DNA of 64,000 nt from an uncultured Umboniibacter sp. (lineage in GTDB: Bacteria > Pseudomonadota > Gammaproteobacteria > Pseudomonadales > DSM-25080). Location of the stretch: the NCBI RefSeq assembly GCF_947497555.1, contig NZ_CANMGY010000002.1, positions 175,080 through 239,079 on the forward strand, in the 5' to 3' direction. The notes beneath the pieces are model-generated. The model ran no database searches, was not told the origin of the DNA, and saw only the letters and a program-made list of their open reading frames with translations. Position numbers and translations under genes: made by a program. Below, in pieces: positions 45,165-55,040 of this stretch. How positions within the stretch are numbered: position 1 is the first letter of the stretch; every line of letters begins with the position of its first letter.

Positions 45165-45627
45165 AGGGGATGGGAACCGATAGGGTTTCTTTGACTTCTT
45201 CCATTACAACATAGGAGGTGGACTCTTGCACATCCGGTAGGGTTAGCAAAGTTTCCCCAAGAAAGTGTCGATACGCGGGCATATCGGCGACTCGAGCTTT
45301 GATCAAATAATCAAAATTACCCGAGACGAGGTAACACTCCTGGACTTCTTCTAATTTGATGGCCGCTTCACGAAATTCCGAAAAAATACCCTGCGCCTTT
45401 CGCGCCAAACGAATTTGCACAAAGACCACCAAACCGGCAGATAAATAGGACGGGTCTATGACCGCGGTATAACCCTTAATAACACCCTGTTTCTCTAGGC
45501 GCTTCACTCGTTCCATACAGGGAGTTGTGGAAAGCCCAACCTGACGAGACAGTTCGGCGTAACTCATCCGTCCATTTTTCTGCAACAGGCGTAAAATATT
45601 TTTATCAATTTTACTTAGATTTTTCAT
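45157..45627 (-). CDS. Lrp/AsnC-family transcriptional regulator
   Basis: A 156-residue feast/famine regulator. The N-terminal helix-turn-helix is IDKNILRLLQKNGRMSYAELSRQVGLSTTPCMERVKRLE; the C-terminal RAM domain carries ECYLVSGNFDYLIKARV and ends QESTSYVVMEEVKE. The ATG at 45627 gives MKNLSKID as in Lrp; upstream in-frame starts exist at 45639 and 45651. It is divergent from alanine dehydrogenase, the usual layout when an Lrp-type protein controls ald in response to alanine or leucine. The GNAT gene follows with overlap. Confidence 0.9.
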   Translation of the reverse strand: MKNLSKIDKNILRLLQKNGRMSYAELSRQVGLSTTPCMERVKRLEKQGVIKGYTAVIDPSYLSAGLVVFVQIRLARKAQGIFSEFREAAIKLEEVQECYLVSGNFDYLIKARVADMPAYRHFLGETLLTLPDVQESTSYVVMEEVKETLSVPIPYA

Positions 45628-45648
45628 GTCACCTTTCATACAAAAACC

Positions 45649-45749
45649 CAACTTTAAGTTGATTTCACTAATTTAAAACCAATTTATCAATACAATCACC
45701 TTAAATTAAACGTTAATCAGGAAAAAAATCAAGTAGTGAGCTCTATAAT
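45649..45749 (+). promoter_or_regulatory. ald/lrp divergent control region
   Basis: An inverted repeat CAACTT-T-AAGTTG lies at 45649-45661, next to the lrp start. AT-rich sequence continues to a perfect TATAAT at 45744-45749, about 60 bases before ald. No consensus -35 is seen at the right distance (45721-45726 is purine-rich), which suits a promoter that needs an activator such as the adjacent Lrp-type protein. Confidence 0.5.
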
Positions 45750-45809
45750 GAATCAAGTTTCTAATATCTAGTCCTAAACACGATTTAGCTTTTTAAGAGG
45801 ATTTTTGCC

Positions 45810-46925
45810 ATGTTGATCGGTGTACCTAAAGAAATCAAAAACCACGAATATCGTATTGGTTTAACACCTGCTGGTGTTAAAGAACTTATCGCCAATGGCC
45901 ATCAAGTTATGGTTGAATTCAATGGTGGTGACGCAATCGGCTTCAGCAACGACCAGTATGTGGCTGCCGGTGCAGAGATTGTTGAAAAGGCTAGCGATAT
46001 TTTCGCTCGTGCCGACATGATCATCAAAGTAAAAGAACCTCAGCCAGTTGAGTGCGAAATGCTTCGCCCTGGTCAGTTACTTTTCACCTACCTCCACCTT
46101 GCTCCAGATCCAAAGCAAACTGAGCTGTTGATCAAGTCTGGCTGTACAGCAATTGCCTACGAGACTGTCACCGATAACGCCGGTACGCTTCCACTCCTAG
46201 CCCCAATGTCTGAAGTTGCTGGCCGTATGTCTATCCAAGCCGGCGCGCATCATCTTGAAAAAGCTCAAGGCGGTTGTGGTGTACTTCTTGGCGGCGTTCC
46301 TGGTGTTGCACCAGCTAAAGTATTGATTATCGGTGGCGGTGTAGTAGGCACGCAGGCCGCTCGCATGGCTGTTGGCATGGGTGCTGACGTAACGATTCTT
46401 GATCGCTCGCTAACTCGCCTAAAGCAGTTAGACACAGAGTTTGATGGGCGTCTTCGTACTATCTATTCTACTGCTGATGCGATTGAAGAGTACTCGTCAG
46501 AGGCGGATCTCGTCATTGGCGCGGTATTGATCCCGGGTGCAGCGGCACCGAAGCTCATTACCAAAGCGCATCTAAAAGCGATGAAGAAAGGCGCTGTAGT
46601 AGTTGATGTTGCGATTGACCAAGGTGGTTGTTTCGAAACTTCACGTGCAACGACTCACCAAGAGCCAACTTACGTGGTTGAAGATGTTGTTCACTACTGT
46701 GTTGCTAACATGCCAGGCGGTGTTGCGCGTACGTCTACCATGGCGCTAACTAACGCAACGCTTCCGTTCGCAGTAGCGTTGGCAAACAAAGGCGCCGCGA
46801 AAGCCATTGCAGACGACAAGCACCTTGCAAATGGCCTTAACGTCCACGCTGGCAAGGTAACTTGTGAAGCCGTTTCGGTTGCGCTGGGTTACGACTACGT
46901 TGCGCCAAGCATCGCACTTGCTTAA
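45810..46925 (+). CDS. ald: Alanine dehydrogenase
   Basis: NAD-dependent interconversion of L-alanine with pyruvate and ammonia. The 371-residue protein starts [22 protein letters not shown]; substrate-binding residues fall in RIGLTP and KVKEPQ. The nucleotide-binding motif is [26 protein letters not shown] near residues 172-197. [23 protein letters not shown] and [21 protein letters not shown] are the family signatures. AAGAGGA precedes the start. The strong terminator downstream serves both this gene and the convergent peptidase gene. Confidence 0.96.
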   Translation: MLIGVPKEIKNHEYRIGLTPAGVKELIANGHQVMVEFNGGDAIGFSNDQYVAAGAEIVEKASDIFARADMIIKVKEPQPVECEMLRPGQLLFTYLHLAPDPKQTELLIKSGCTAIAYETVTDNAGTLPLLAPMSEVAGRMSIQAGAHHLEKAQGGCGVLLGGVPGVAPAKVLIIGGGVVGTQAARMAVGMGADVTILDRSLTRLKQLDTEFDGRLRTIYSTADAIEEYSSEADLVIGAVLIPGAAAPKLITKAHLKAMKKGAVVVDVAIDQGGCFETSRATTHQEPTYVVEDVVHYCVANMPGGVARTSTMALTNATLPFAVALANKGAAKAIADDKHLANGLNVHAGKVTCEAVSVALGYDYVAPSIALA

Positions 46926-46946
46926 TCTAGTTTAAGATTCCGCAAA

Positions 46947-46985
46947 CCAAAAAAAGCCGAGCTAAACAGCTCGGCTTTTTTTTGG
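46947..46985. terminator. Bidirectional terminator between ald and the M3 peptidase gene
   Basis: A GC-rich stem AGCCGAGCT/AGCTCGGCT with AAAC loop is flanked by an A-run (46949-46955) and a T-run (46976-46983). The symmetry serves ald on the plus strand and the peptidase on the minus strand. It begins 21 bases after the ald stop. Confidence 0.92.
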
Positions 46986-46995
46986 TTGAGGTGAA

Positions 46996-49158
46996 TTACT
47001 CCGGAATCGGGAAACCTCGATCGCGCATCAACGGCTCAATACCCGCATCACTACCACGGAATAGGCGATATGCCTCAGCTGGATCCATCGAATTACGCGG
47101 CGCAAACAAATAGTCCACTAAACGTTTTGCGACGTCTTCATCGTAGAAGCCACCAGGCGCTTCAGCAAAGGCTTCTGAAGCATCAGAGGTGAGCACATCG
47201 GCCCACATATAACCATAGTAACCCGCCGAATAGCCCTCACCTGAAAAGATGTGGCCAAAGTGCGGAGTACGATGACGCATAACTAACTCACTCGGCATAT
47301 TCAGGTCCGCAAGCGTCTCACGCTCAAATGCATCAGGATCAATCCCCGTTGGATCAACGGTATGAAACTTCAGATCTACCAGCGCACTTGCTAAATATTC
47401 GGTCGTGGAGAAACCCTGATTAAACGTCGAAGCAGCTTGAATCTTCTCAAACAACTCCGCTGGCATAGGTTCGCCAGTTTCCGCATGAACCAGATAGTTG
47501 TTAATGACTTCTGGGGTACTTAACCAACGCTCTAACAACTGACTCTGGAACTCGGTGTAATCTCGAACACCGCCGTTAAGAGATGGGTATTCAACGTTTG
47601 AAGATAGCGAGTGCAAGGCATGTCCAAATTCATGGAAGAAAGTAGTCGCATCATCCCACGAGACTAATACCGGCTCGCCAGGCGAGGCCTTTACGAAGTT
47701 TGAGTTGTTAGAACTCAAAACGTTGGTCGGCCCTTGGAAGGTGGTGTGTGAGCGATAAGACGTTGCCCAGGCCCCCGAGCGCTTACCTTGACGCGCAAAC
47801 GGATCTAAGTACCAAAGGCCAATATTCTCTCCCGTCGTCTTGTCAGTGACTTCCCAGACATTCACATCGGGATGAAAAACAGGAACACTGCCTTCGGCAA
47901 CTGGCGTGAATTCAAAGTTAAACAACTCTCCCGCCACATAGAACATAGCTTGAGTCAGCTTATCCAATTGTAGGTATTGCTTAACCTCGTCCGAATCGAG
48001 GTCATATTTGGCCTTACGTACCTTCTCGGCGTAGTAACGATAATCCCAGGGAGCGATAGTGATATCAGCGCCTTCCGCATCGGCAATAGCTTGCATATCA
48101 GCAACCTCTTCTGCCACACGACCAATCGCGGCTGGCCAAACTGCTTCCATCAACGCCATTGCGTTTTCCGGATTCTTAGCCATGCGATCTTCAAGGCGCC
48201 ACGAGGCATAGTTTGGGTAGCCTAATAAGTTGACGCGTTCATGACGCAACTGCAGGATTTCCGCAATAATCGCGTTATTATCGAACTCACCACCGTTGTC
48301 ACCACGGCTGTAGTAGTTATTCCACACCTGTTCGCGCAACTCACGATTATCTGAATAAGTAAGGAACGGCGACATCGACGATCGCGTGTTAGTAATCGCA
48401 TACTTTCCTGCCTGACCTCGAGCTTCAGCTGCCGACGCCGAGGCACTCACGAATGAACCTGGCAAACCACCTAACTGATCTTCATCCAAATAGACAACAT
48501 AGCCCTCTTCATCGGCAAGCACGTTATTACCGAACTTTGTGTGTAGCTCCGCCAAGCGCTGCTGAATCTCTGCATAGCGTTGCTTCGCCTCACCATCTAA
48601 GGTTGCGCCGTTACGCGCAAAGCCGTTATAGGTTAGCGTGACTAAACGCTGCTGATCTGGGCGAAGCGAATTCATCTCCTCACCTTCATAAACCGCTTTT
48701 ACACGGGCGAAAAGCGCTTCATTCTGGTTAATTTGTGAAAAGAAGGCACTCATTTTAGGTGCCATTTCCTGCTGAACCGCACGGAATTCCGGCGAAGACA
48801 TATTTGAAGACCAAATACCATAGTAGGTAAAGACTCGGCCGAGATCATCACCCGTGGCCTCAAGCGCAACGATCGTATTTTCAAAGGTTGGCGCCGCTTC
48901 TTGATTAGCGATACGTTCCACCTCGATGAGATTTACACGCATACCCTCTTCCAAGGCTGGCTTTAAATACTCCAATGACATTTCATCAAATGCTGGAACG
49001 CCGCCGTAGGGACCTTCCCACTGAGCAATTAGCGGGTTGTTCATTTCCGCAACGGCTGCAGTCGGCTCATCCATAGAAGAATCATTGGATGGGGAACAAG
49101 CGATCAATGAACCCATTGCAACGGCAAGGGCTAAGGGTTTTAAAGTATGTTTAATCAT
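46996..49158 (-). CDS. dcp: M3-family metallopeptidase (Dcp-like) lipoprotein
   Basis: Peptidyl-dipeptidase-type zinc protease that trims oligopeptides. The 720-residue precursor begins with a lipoprotein signal (LALAVAMGSLIAC, lipobox Cys21), so it is probably anchored in the periplasm, in contrast with the cytoplasmic E. coli Dcp. The zinc motif is TTFFHEFGHALHSL near residue 510. PLIAQWEGPYGGVPAFDEM and GYSAGYYGYMWADVL are typical Dcp/M3 regions. Monocistronic, ending at the shared terminator. Function by family; the lipid anchor is read from the sequence. Confidence 0.92.
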   Translation of the reverse strand: MIKHTLKPLALAVAMGSLIACSPSNDSSMDEPTAAVAEMNNPLIAQWEGPYGGVPAFDEMSLEYLKPALEEGMRVNLIEVERIANQEAAPTFENTIVALEATGDDLGRVFTYYGIWSSNMSSPEFRAVQQEMAPKMSAFFSQINQNEALFARVKAVYEGEEMNSLRPDQQRLVTLTYNGFARNGATLDGEAKQRYAEIQQRLAELHTKFGNNVLADEEGYVVYLDEDQLGGLPGSFVSASASAAEARGQAGKYAITNTRSSMSPFLTYSDNRELREQVWNNYYSRGDNGGEFDNNAIIAEILQLRHERVNLLGYPNYASWRLEDRMAKNPENAMALMEAVWPAAIGRVAEEVADMQAIADAEGADITIAPWDYRYYAEKVRKAKYDLDSDEVKQYLQLDKLTQAMFYVAGELFNFEFTPVAEGSVPVFHPDVNVWEVTDKTTGENIGLWYLDPFARQGKRSGAWATSYRSHTTFQGPTNVLSSNNSNFVKASPGEPVLVSWDDATTFFHEFGHALHSLSSNVEYPSLNGGVRDYTEFQSQLLERWLSTPEVINNYLVHAETGEPMPAELFEKIQAASTFNQGFSTTEYLASALVDLKFHTVDPTGIDPDAFERETLADLNMPSELVMRHRTPHFGHIFSGEGYSAGYYGYMWADVLTSDASEAFAEAPGGFYDEDVAKRLVDYLFAPRNSMDPAEAYRLFRGSDAGIEPLMRDRGFPIPE

Positions 49159-49470
49159 AATACTCGCATCTTTTTAACAAAGCGGGTGATACCCACGGTG
49201 TTTACAGGTTAGCAGAAATCTTGTTCCCTAGAAGCTCGTGTAGCGATTTTTCACTGTTATAGGCAACACGGTCGGAAACAAGAAAGTGACAGATGTAATC
49301 TTCTGTTATCGCTAAAACGTGGTAATTTGGCAATCGTGGAATCTACGAAGTGATAAATGGCGCACCTAGTTGCGACCAACAAACAGACAATTGGCTCGTC
49401 GCGCCGCTGATACGCCCAGGCCTTAGTGGTATAAACGAGTCCACGCGCTGTTAGGACTAGCTAGTTTTTT
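49159..49470. other. Intergenic region between ttcA and the M3 peptidase gene
   Basis: 312 bases downstream of ttcA and upstream of the peptidase, both minus-strand genes. It should contain the peptidase promoter and leader. I see no hairpin with a T-run, no convincing promoter pair, no tRNA-like fold and no plausible small gene with a ribosome site. Confidence 0.5.
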
Positions 49471-50313
49471 CTAGCCAACATTGACGGCATTGATAATTTC
49501 TAGCCCAGACTGCCTATCAATCACTAAGTTAGAGAAATCAAAGAGATCGGTATCCGCCAATTGGGTGGGCTTAACATTTCGAATAGCACCAAAGATATTC
49601 TGAATTCGTCCAGGGTGCTTCACATTCCACTCGGCAAGCATTGCTTTGATGTTTTGACGCTGCAAGTTTTCCTGGGATCCACAGAGGTTGCACGGAATGA
49701 TTGGAAATTCCTTCGCCTCAGCTAACGCAATCAAATCTTCCTCTGGGCAGTAGGCGAGTGGTCGAATCACCACATTACGCTTGTCATCGGACAACAATTT
49801 CGGTGGCATCGCTTTGAGCGTTCCGCCGTAAAACATATTGAGGAATAAGGTCTCAATAATATCGTCTCGGTGATGTCCCAGCGCTATTTTGTTCGCACCA
49901 ATTTCTTCGGCAAAGCCATACAGTGAACCTCTGCGAAGGCGTGAACATAACCCGCAAGTAGTCTTGCCCTCGGGCACCACTGACTTAACGATTGAATAAG
50001 TATCTTTTTCGAGTATATGGTACTCAACACCCACGGTATCAAGATAAGCTGGAAGTATATGTTCGGGGAAACCTGGTTGTTTCTGATCCAGATTCACTGC
50101 TACCAGCTCAAACTTCACCGGCGCGGTCTTTTGAAGACCCAGGAGAACATCTAGCATTGCATAGGAGTCTTTGCCACCAGAAAGACAGACCATTATTTTA
50201 TCGCCCTCTTCAATCATGTTGAAGTCAGCGATAGCCTGCCCCACATTGCGACGAATGCGTTTCTGCAGTTTGTCTAGCTCATGTTTAGTGCGTCGTGGAT
50301 CGGCGATAGTCAT
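49471..50313 (-). CDS. ttcA: tRNA 2-thiocytidine(32) synthetase TtcA
   Basis: ATP- and iron-sulfur-dependent enzyme that thiolates cytidine 32 of certain tRNAs. The 280-residue protein has the PP-loop motif [12 protein letters not shown] near residues 44-55 and two cysteine pairs, [10 protein letters not shown] (about 114-123) and [12 protein letters not shown] (about 205-216), which bind the iron-sulfur cluster. The ATG at 50313 is chosen; the frame runs eight codons back to a TTG. It lies downstream of the ABC exporter terminator. Confidence 0.95.
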   Translation of the reverse strand: MTIADPRRTKHELDKLQKRIRRNVGQAIADFNMIEEGDKIMVCLSGGKDSYAMLDVLLGLQKTAPVKFELVAVNLDQKQPGFPEHILPAYLDTVGVEYHILEKDTYSIVKSVVPEGKTTCGLCSRLRRGSLYGFAEEIGANKIALGHHRDDIIETLFLNMFYGGTLKAMPPKLLSDDKRNVVIRPLAYCPEEDLIALAEAKEFPIIPCNLCGSQENLQRQNIKAMLAEWNVKHPGRIQNIFGAIRNVKPTQLADTDLFDFSNLVIDRQSGLEIINAVNVG

Positions 50314-50360
50314 TGAAAGTCCCAGCAAATTAATCAAAAAAACGGGCGCATTATACTGCG

Positions 50361-50389
50361 AAAACTACCGCTTCCCTAGCGGTAGTTTT
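50361..50389 (-). terminator. Hairpin terminator after the ABC permease gene
   Basis: A perfect 12-bp stem AAAACTACCGCT/AGCGGTAGTTTT around TCCCT. It lies 70 bases after the permease stop and 48 bases before the ttcA start. The minus-strand tail is four U residues; the plus-strand side has a longer T-run. Confidence 0.75.
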
Positions 50390-50458
50390 TCTTACCAATA
50401 CTGGCAACTATAACTACTAACAACGCTCCGCCATTGACAGAGATCAGCCTAACAAACC

Positions 50459-52942
50459 CTAATTAACTTCGCGCAATATGTCGTTAGGCGCAACTTGAAC
50501 TACCTGCTTTGAGGTTAATAGCCCAAACAACGCCACGACTATTGCTGAGCCTATGGGAAGAATAATCCACATTGGCCAATGCCAGGCCATTGGCAAGTCA
50601 AACTGTTGAGTTTGAATCACTGCCGCTGCACCTTCGGCCATTCCGGCGCCTAGAATACCCGCGGCGAAACCTAGAAAGCCAAACTCAATGAGAAGTGCGC
50701 CTAGCAGGCGTTTCTTAGAGGCACCCAAAGCGCGAAGCACCGCACTCTCACGAAGACGCCAATCTTGGCTTGAGCGGACGGTAGCAAGCAGTACCAAGAT
50801 AGCTGATACTGCTACCAAACTTAATACCAGCTCCACCGCCCTACTCACTTGATTGATCACCTGACGGACCTGCTCAATGATATAACCCACGTCAATAACC
50901 GTTACCGTAGCAAACTCACGAAGAAATGCGGGAATGAAATCGGTCCTGTCCTCTGGAACATAGGCACTAGTCATCCAACTCGCCCCGAAATCCTCTAATG
51001 CCGGTGGTGATAACAACATGAAGAAAGCGGGTCGTAAATCATCCCAATCTAACGTTCGAATGTTGGCCACCATGACTTTTACTTGAGTACCGCCAATATC
51101 AAAGGTAATGGTGTCCGCTAGCTTCAGGTTCATCCGTGTGGCGACAGACTCTTCAACCGAGACAAGTAACTGATCTGTATCAGGTTCCCACCAGGAACCA
51201 ACTACCAACTCATTATCTCTTGGAAGCTCGGACGCATAGCTCAAATTGAGTTCGCGCGAAATATGTCGATAGCCATTCTGCTCGGCACGAACTTTCGCAT
51301 CTTCACCATTAATCAGTGCGATGCGCCCGCGAACCATGGCATAAAGCCCTGAATCATCAATATTTTCGTAGTCAAATGTGTGATTCATATTATCGACTTG
51401 ATACGGCGCGACATTCGTAAAGAAATGATTGGGCGCATCCTCTGGAATGGATGCCTGCCAGTCGCCAATGAGTGAGCTTCTTACTAATACCGCTGAGGCT
51501 AATAGCGAAAGCGTTAGCGCGAAAGCAACAATTTGCCCTACCGTCAGCCAACGATGTCGAGCGAGTGAACTCATTGCCAATCGCCAAGGCGACGACGCTT
51601 GAACCAACCTGCGTCTACCACTAAATAGAAGGATGGCTAACAGCCAGGCAACGCCACCTCCCAGTAGTAGAGCTCCTAACAATCCTACGATGACCCAAGG
51701 GGTTTCTGTATACAATACTAACAACAAGCTAAACGCAGCGATGCCAATTACCGAGGCACTTAAGAGTGATCCTGTGCCACCCAGTTCCCGGCGAATAACC
51801 CGTAAGGGAGGTACCGCTCGCAGCTGATAAATTGGCGGTCCCAAAAACGCAACCATACTAATGAGCGAAGTCAAAACACCAAGCCAAGCGCCAAGCAAGG
51901 TTGGCGCAGGTAACTCTGTCTCTAGCCAGGTACTGATTAACGCACTGATACCAGCTTGTACTATTAATGCTATAAGTAGTCCAACCGCCGTTGAAAGAAA
52001 CCACAGTGCAGCAAGCTTTTCCACCAGTAAGCGAGTGATACGCTTCGGTGTCGCTCCCAGCGTTTTCTTGACCGCCACAGCATCGAGTAGGTAACGGCTA
52101 TAACGCCTGCCCGCTAACGCCAAGGCAACGCCCGCCATCGCCACACCTAAAGCACCGCAGAGTAGCAAGAATTGTTTCGCACGCGCTAAAGTTCGAGCTA
52201 ATTGCGGCTGACCTTGCTCAAGCGTGCGAATAGACACATCATCCTCGTTAACTTCTGACTCAAGCCAGGTTGCGAAGTCTGAGATGGCGTCTTCATCACC
52301 CGCGTACTGCTGCGCGTAGCTCAATCGGCTGCCTGGCCTTAACGCCATGGTTGAATACACGTCAACCATTGAGATCATCACCCGTGGCCCAAGTGAAAAC
52401 AAACTGAAGCCACCGTCCGGCTCACGTTCAATAATTCCGACAACCTTCACCACTAGCTCGCCAACGTAAATTGAATCACCCACAGTAAGCTGAGCGCGGT
52501 CCAAATAGGTCTGATCCACTAAAGCAGTGCCGGAAGCAAGTAAGCCGTAGTTGGTTGATGGCGGTTCAAAACCAGCTTTATACACCAACTCGCCTCGCAG
52601 CGGGTAGTCACTTGATACCGCTTTGATCGACACCAAAATACCATTCGTGTCATCGCTAACTGGGTAAGCCATGGTGGGAAATTGAACAGTTTGCGAGGTT
52701 TTCAATCCACTACTTTGCGCGACAGTAATCAAATTATCGGGAAGTGACTTACGCGAGTTCACGGCAAGGTCACCGGCTAAATACGTGGCTGCCTGAGCAT
52801 CAAGCGCTCGCTCGAGGCGTTCGGCAAACAAACCAATACCTGCCACAATAGCCACTGACATCGCTAATGCGACAGCCAAAATACTCAAATCTCCCGAACG
52901 ACCACCGCGCCACTCGCGGCGCAACCATTGCCAACCGTTCAC
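50459..52942 (-). CDS. ybbP: ABC transporter permease, FtsX/YbbP-like
   Basis: An 827-residue inner-membrane protein with a topology of an N-terminal helix, a large periplasmic region, three helices with an FtsX domain (LLCGALGVAMAGVALALAGRRYSRYLLDAVAVKKTLGA near residues 255-292), a middle helix block, a second periplasmic region and a second FtsX domain (LRESAVLRALGASKKRLLGAL near 735-755). This duplicated arrangement matches YbbP. The start codon overlaps the ATPase stop (ATGA). With YbbA it forms an exporter or mechanotransmission unit of unknown substrate; the divergent tesA is the usual neighbour. Confidence 0.9.
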   Translation of the reverse strand: MNGWQWLRREWRGGRSGDLSILAVALAMSVAIVAGIGLFAERLERALDAQAATYLAGDLAVNSRKSLPDNLITVAQSSGLKTSQTVQFPTMAYPVSDDTNGILVSIKAVSSDYPLRGELVYKAGFEPPSTNYGLLASGTALVDQTYLDRAQLTVGDSIYVGELVVKVVGIIEREPDGGFSLFSLGPRVMISMVDVYSTMALRPGSRLSYAQQYAGDEDAISDFATWLESEVNEDDVSIRTLEQGQPQLARTLARAKQFLLLCGALGVAMAGVALALAGRRYSRYLLDAVAVKKTLGATPKRITRLLVEKLAALWFLSTAVGLLIALIVQAGISALISTWLETELPAPTLLGAWLGVLTSLISMVAFLGPPIYQLRAVPPLRVIRRELGGTGSLLSASVIGIAAFSLLLVLYTETPWVIVGLLGALLLGGGVAWLLAILLFSGRRRLVQASSPWRLAMSSLARHRWLTVGQIVAFALTLSLLASAVLVRSSLIGDWQASIPEDAPNHFFTNVAPYQVDNMNHTFDYENIDDSGLYAMVRGRIALINGEDAKVRAEQNGYRHISRELNLSYASELPRDNELVVGSWWEPDTDQLLVSVEESVATRMNLKLADTITFDIGGTQVKVMVANIRTLDWDDLRPAFFMLLSPPALEDFGASWMTSAYVPEDRTDFIPAFLREFATVTVIDVGYIIEQVRQVINQVSRAVELVLSLVAVSAILVLLATVRSSQDWRLRESAVLRALGASKKRLLGALLIEFGFLGFAAGILGAGMAEGAAAVIQTQQFDLPMAWHWPMWIILPIGSAIVVALFGLLTSKQVVQVAPNDILREVN

Positions 52943-53613
52943 GCAGCTGCCTCCGCGACAATTTGACCTGCCTCAATTCGAATTTGACGTCCACAGCGAT
53001 CTGCCAGTTCGTGATCATGAGTCACTAAGACTAATGTTGTTCCTACTTCTCGGTTCAAATCAAAGAGCAAATCGGCAACTTGCTCGCCGGTAGCCGCATC
53101 AAGCGAGCCCGTGGGCTCGTCAGCAAACAATACGGCTGGCTGAGCAGCGAAAGCTCGAGCTACGGCAACGCGCTGCTGCTCGCCACCTGAGAGCTTACTT
53201 GGGTAATGGTCTATGCGGTGCCCCAGACCCACTTTTTCCAGCCACTGCTTAGCCTGACGTTCAGCATCCGCGCCCCCAGCCAGTTCGAGTGGCAGCATAA
53301 CATTTTCCAACGCCGTCAAACTTTGAAGTAGTTGAAAGCTCTGAAAGACAAACCCCACATGCTTGGCTCGCAACAGGGCAAGCGCCTCTTCATCAAGGCT
53401 TTCTAATCGCTGCCCCGCAAAATTGATGGAACCTGATGATGCATGGTCAAGGCCAGCCATTAGACCCAATAAGGTAGACTTGCCGGAGCCCGAACGACCG
53501 ACAATGGCAATGGTCTCACCCTTTTCAATAGCGAAGGAAAGATCGTCAAGTAACACCAGTTCGCCGTCCGCCGCAGGGACCACCTTGGAAACATTTTCAA
53601 GTTGTAGAATCAT
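52939..53613 (-). CDS. ybbA: ABC transporter ATP-binding protein, YbbA-like
   Basis: A 224-residue LolD/MacB-type ATPase: Walker A GRSGSGKSTLL, Q-loop VFQSFQLL, signature LSGGEQQRVAVARA, Walker B VLFADEPTGSLD and H-loop LVTHDHELA. It couples to the overlapping permease gene. The gene is divergent from tesA, the same layout as ybbA-tesA in E. coli, where the three genes adjoin. Confidence 0.94.
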   Translation of the reverse strand: MILQLENVSKVVPAADGELVLLDDLSFAIEKGETIAIVGRSGSGKSTLLGLMAGLDHASSGSINFAGQRLESLDEEALALLRAKHVGFVFQSFQLLQSLTALENVMLPLELAGGADAERQAKQWLEKVGLGHRIDHYPSKLSGGEQQRVAVARAFAAQPAVLFADEPTGSLDAATGEQVADLLFDLNREVGTTLVLVTHDHELADRCGRQIRIEAGQIVAEAAA

Positions 53614-53778
53614 GGATTCACCTTGTTATGCGGCGATATTAACTCACCGAAATTAAGCCGTAGTATAAATTTAACATTCATTCTACGGTGCTTTACGGGG
53701 AATGCGTCTTAGGATAAACCACATGGTAAGCCGGCTCGGCTTTGATTAGCATAATGATATTCTTATGAGGAGCGTAAA

Positions 53779-54408
53779 ATGCGCCAATTCTTCAGCTTAA
53801 TCGTCCTGTTATCCGCGCTACTAGCACCGACTAGTCACGCGGATCGCTGGATAGTGCTAGGTGATAGCATCAGTGCCGGCTATGGTTTCGATCTTGACCA
53901 GGGTTGGGTCAACTTATTTAGGGAGCGATTATCCGACAATGGTGATCATGAAGTAATCAACGCCAGTATCAGCGGCGAAACCACTGGCGGAGCGCTAGCA
54001 CGATTACCAAACTTACTTGCACAGAAACCAGCTGACTGGATGATTGTGGAGCTTGGTGGCAACGACGGCCTCCGTGGCTACCCCATCAATAGCATTCGGG
54101 AAAATCTGGATCAAATTGTTACGCTCGCTCAAGCGAATGGCACCCAAGTTATTCTTGTCAGTATGCAAATTCCACCCAACTACGGTCCTCGCTACACCCG
54201 CCAGTTTCGCGCAGTCTATGATGAGTTAACCGAGAAATATGAACTCATTCAGGTAGAAATCTTTTTGGAAACGGTCGCTACCGACCCAGAACTGATGCAG
54301 AACGATGGGATCCATCCTAAGGCCGAAGCACAGGGTGAATTACTTAATAACGTTTGGCCTGCCATCGAAACTGCGATGTTGTTATCCGAAGAAAACATAA
54401 AAGACTAA
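53779..54408 (+). CDS. tesA: Periplasmic acyl-CoA thioesterase I/arylesterase (GDSL)
   Basis: Multifunctional SGNH hydrolase (thioesterase, esterase, lysophospholipase). The 209-residue precursor has a signal peptide (MRQFFSLIVLLSALLAPTSHA). The catalytic blocks are VLGDSISAGYG (Ser), SISGETTGG (Gly), ELGGNDGLRG (Asn) and DGIHPKAEAQ (Asp-His). Length and order match E. coli TesA. The ATG follows TGAGGAG. An 8-bp minisatellite follows the gene. Confidence 0.94.
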   Translation: MRQFFSLIVLLSALLAPTSHADRWIVLGDSISAGYGFDLDQGWVNLFRERLSDNGDHEVINASISGETTGGALARLPNLLAQKPADWMIVELGGNDGLRGYPINSIRENLDQIVTLAQANGTQVILVSMQIPPNYGPRYTRQFRAVYDELTEKYELIQVEIFLETVATDPELMQNDGIHPKAEAQGELLNNVWPAIETAMLLSEENIKD

Positions 54409-54476
54409 AGATTAACGATCGGTAGCTTGGTCACTAAATCCTACAAAACTCGCACGTTAGAGGCCTGGGCCCTAAT

Positions 54477-54588
54477 CTCCCTGACTCCCTGACTCCCTGA
54501 CTCCCTGACTCCCTGACTCCCTGACTCCCTGACTCCCTGACTCCCTGGCTCCCTGACTCCCTGACTCCCTAGCTCCCTGGCTCCCCGA
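54477..54588. repeat. 8-bp minisatellite (CTCCCTGA) of 14 units
   Basis: CTCCCTGA occurs eight times in a row without change (54477-54540), then six more units follow, of which two are perfect and four carry one or two substitutions (CTCCCTGG, CTCCCTAG, CTCCCCGA). No spacers, so it is not a CRISPR. It lies between the convergent genes tesA and a TM2-like gene, outside any coding frame that I can support. The uniform left part suggests recent expansion. Confidence 0.95.
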
Positions 54589-54647
54589 GGAAATTAGTTA
54601 TTATGAGGCGCCGAGTTTGCTGAATGAGTCCTTCACTAAGCGCTCAT

Positions 54648-55028
54648 TCAGCGGTTCTTGAGCTTGCCAAACGCCGAACGAAGCGCCGTGGCATTACGAT
54701 CTCGGATATATCGGCGACCGTTAACCATCAGCGGAATCTCAGTGGCCCAAACTACTAACAGCAGTGCCATTGGCCAAATCACCTGATCAAGATATGCGAA
54801 AGGTAAATACAGGAATAGAGCAAGTAAGAGCGAGCCTCGTATTAAATTATTTGCATAGAAATGGTGCCATCCCAAGAAGAACAAAAGCTGCCGCTTACTA
54901 AATTCCTGCGGATCTCGCACTACCTCTGAAGCAGCAGTCTCAACGAAACTGCGCTGTGCCTCGGTCAGCTCAGCCAACTTTCGTTCAAGTTTTTGTTCTT
55001 CATCAAACAAAAGTTCTTCGCTCAACAC
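54648..55028 (-). CDS. TM2-like two-helix membrane protein
   Basis: A 126-residue protein. A charged N-terminal helical part (LLFDEEQKLERKLAELTEAQ) precedes two hydrophobic segments, LLFFLGWHHFYANNLIRGSLLLALFLYL and QVIWPMALLLVVWATEIPL, with an LGWHHFY turn like that of TM2-domain proteins. The C-terminus is basic. It starts with GTG, supported by AAGGAG eight bases upstream. A 10-bp inverted repeat (54619-54628 with 54643-54652) overlaps the stop codon and may help termination. Function unknown. Confidence 0.72.
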   Translation of the reverse strand: MLSEELLFDEEQKLERKLAELTEAQRSFVETAASEVVRDPQEFSKRQLLFFLGWHHFYANNLIRGSLLLALFLYLPFAYLDQVIWPMALLLVVWATEIPLMVNGRRYIRDRNATALRSAFGKLKNR

Positions 55029-55040
55029 GGCCCCATCTCC

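Noticed and set aside
54477..54588. CRISPR array.
   Set aside because: Units are 8 bp and contiguous with no spacers, and there are no cas genes in the window.
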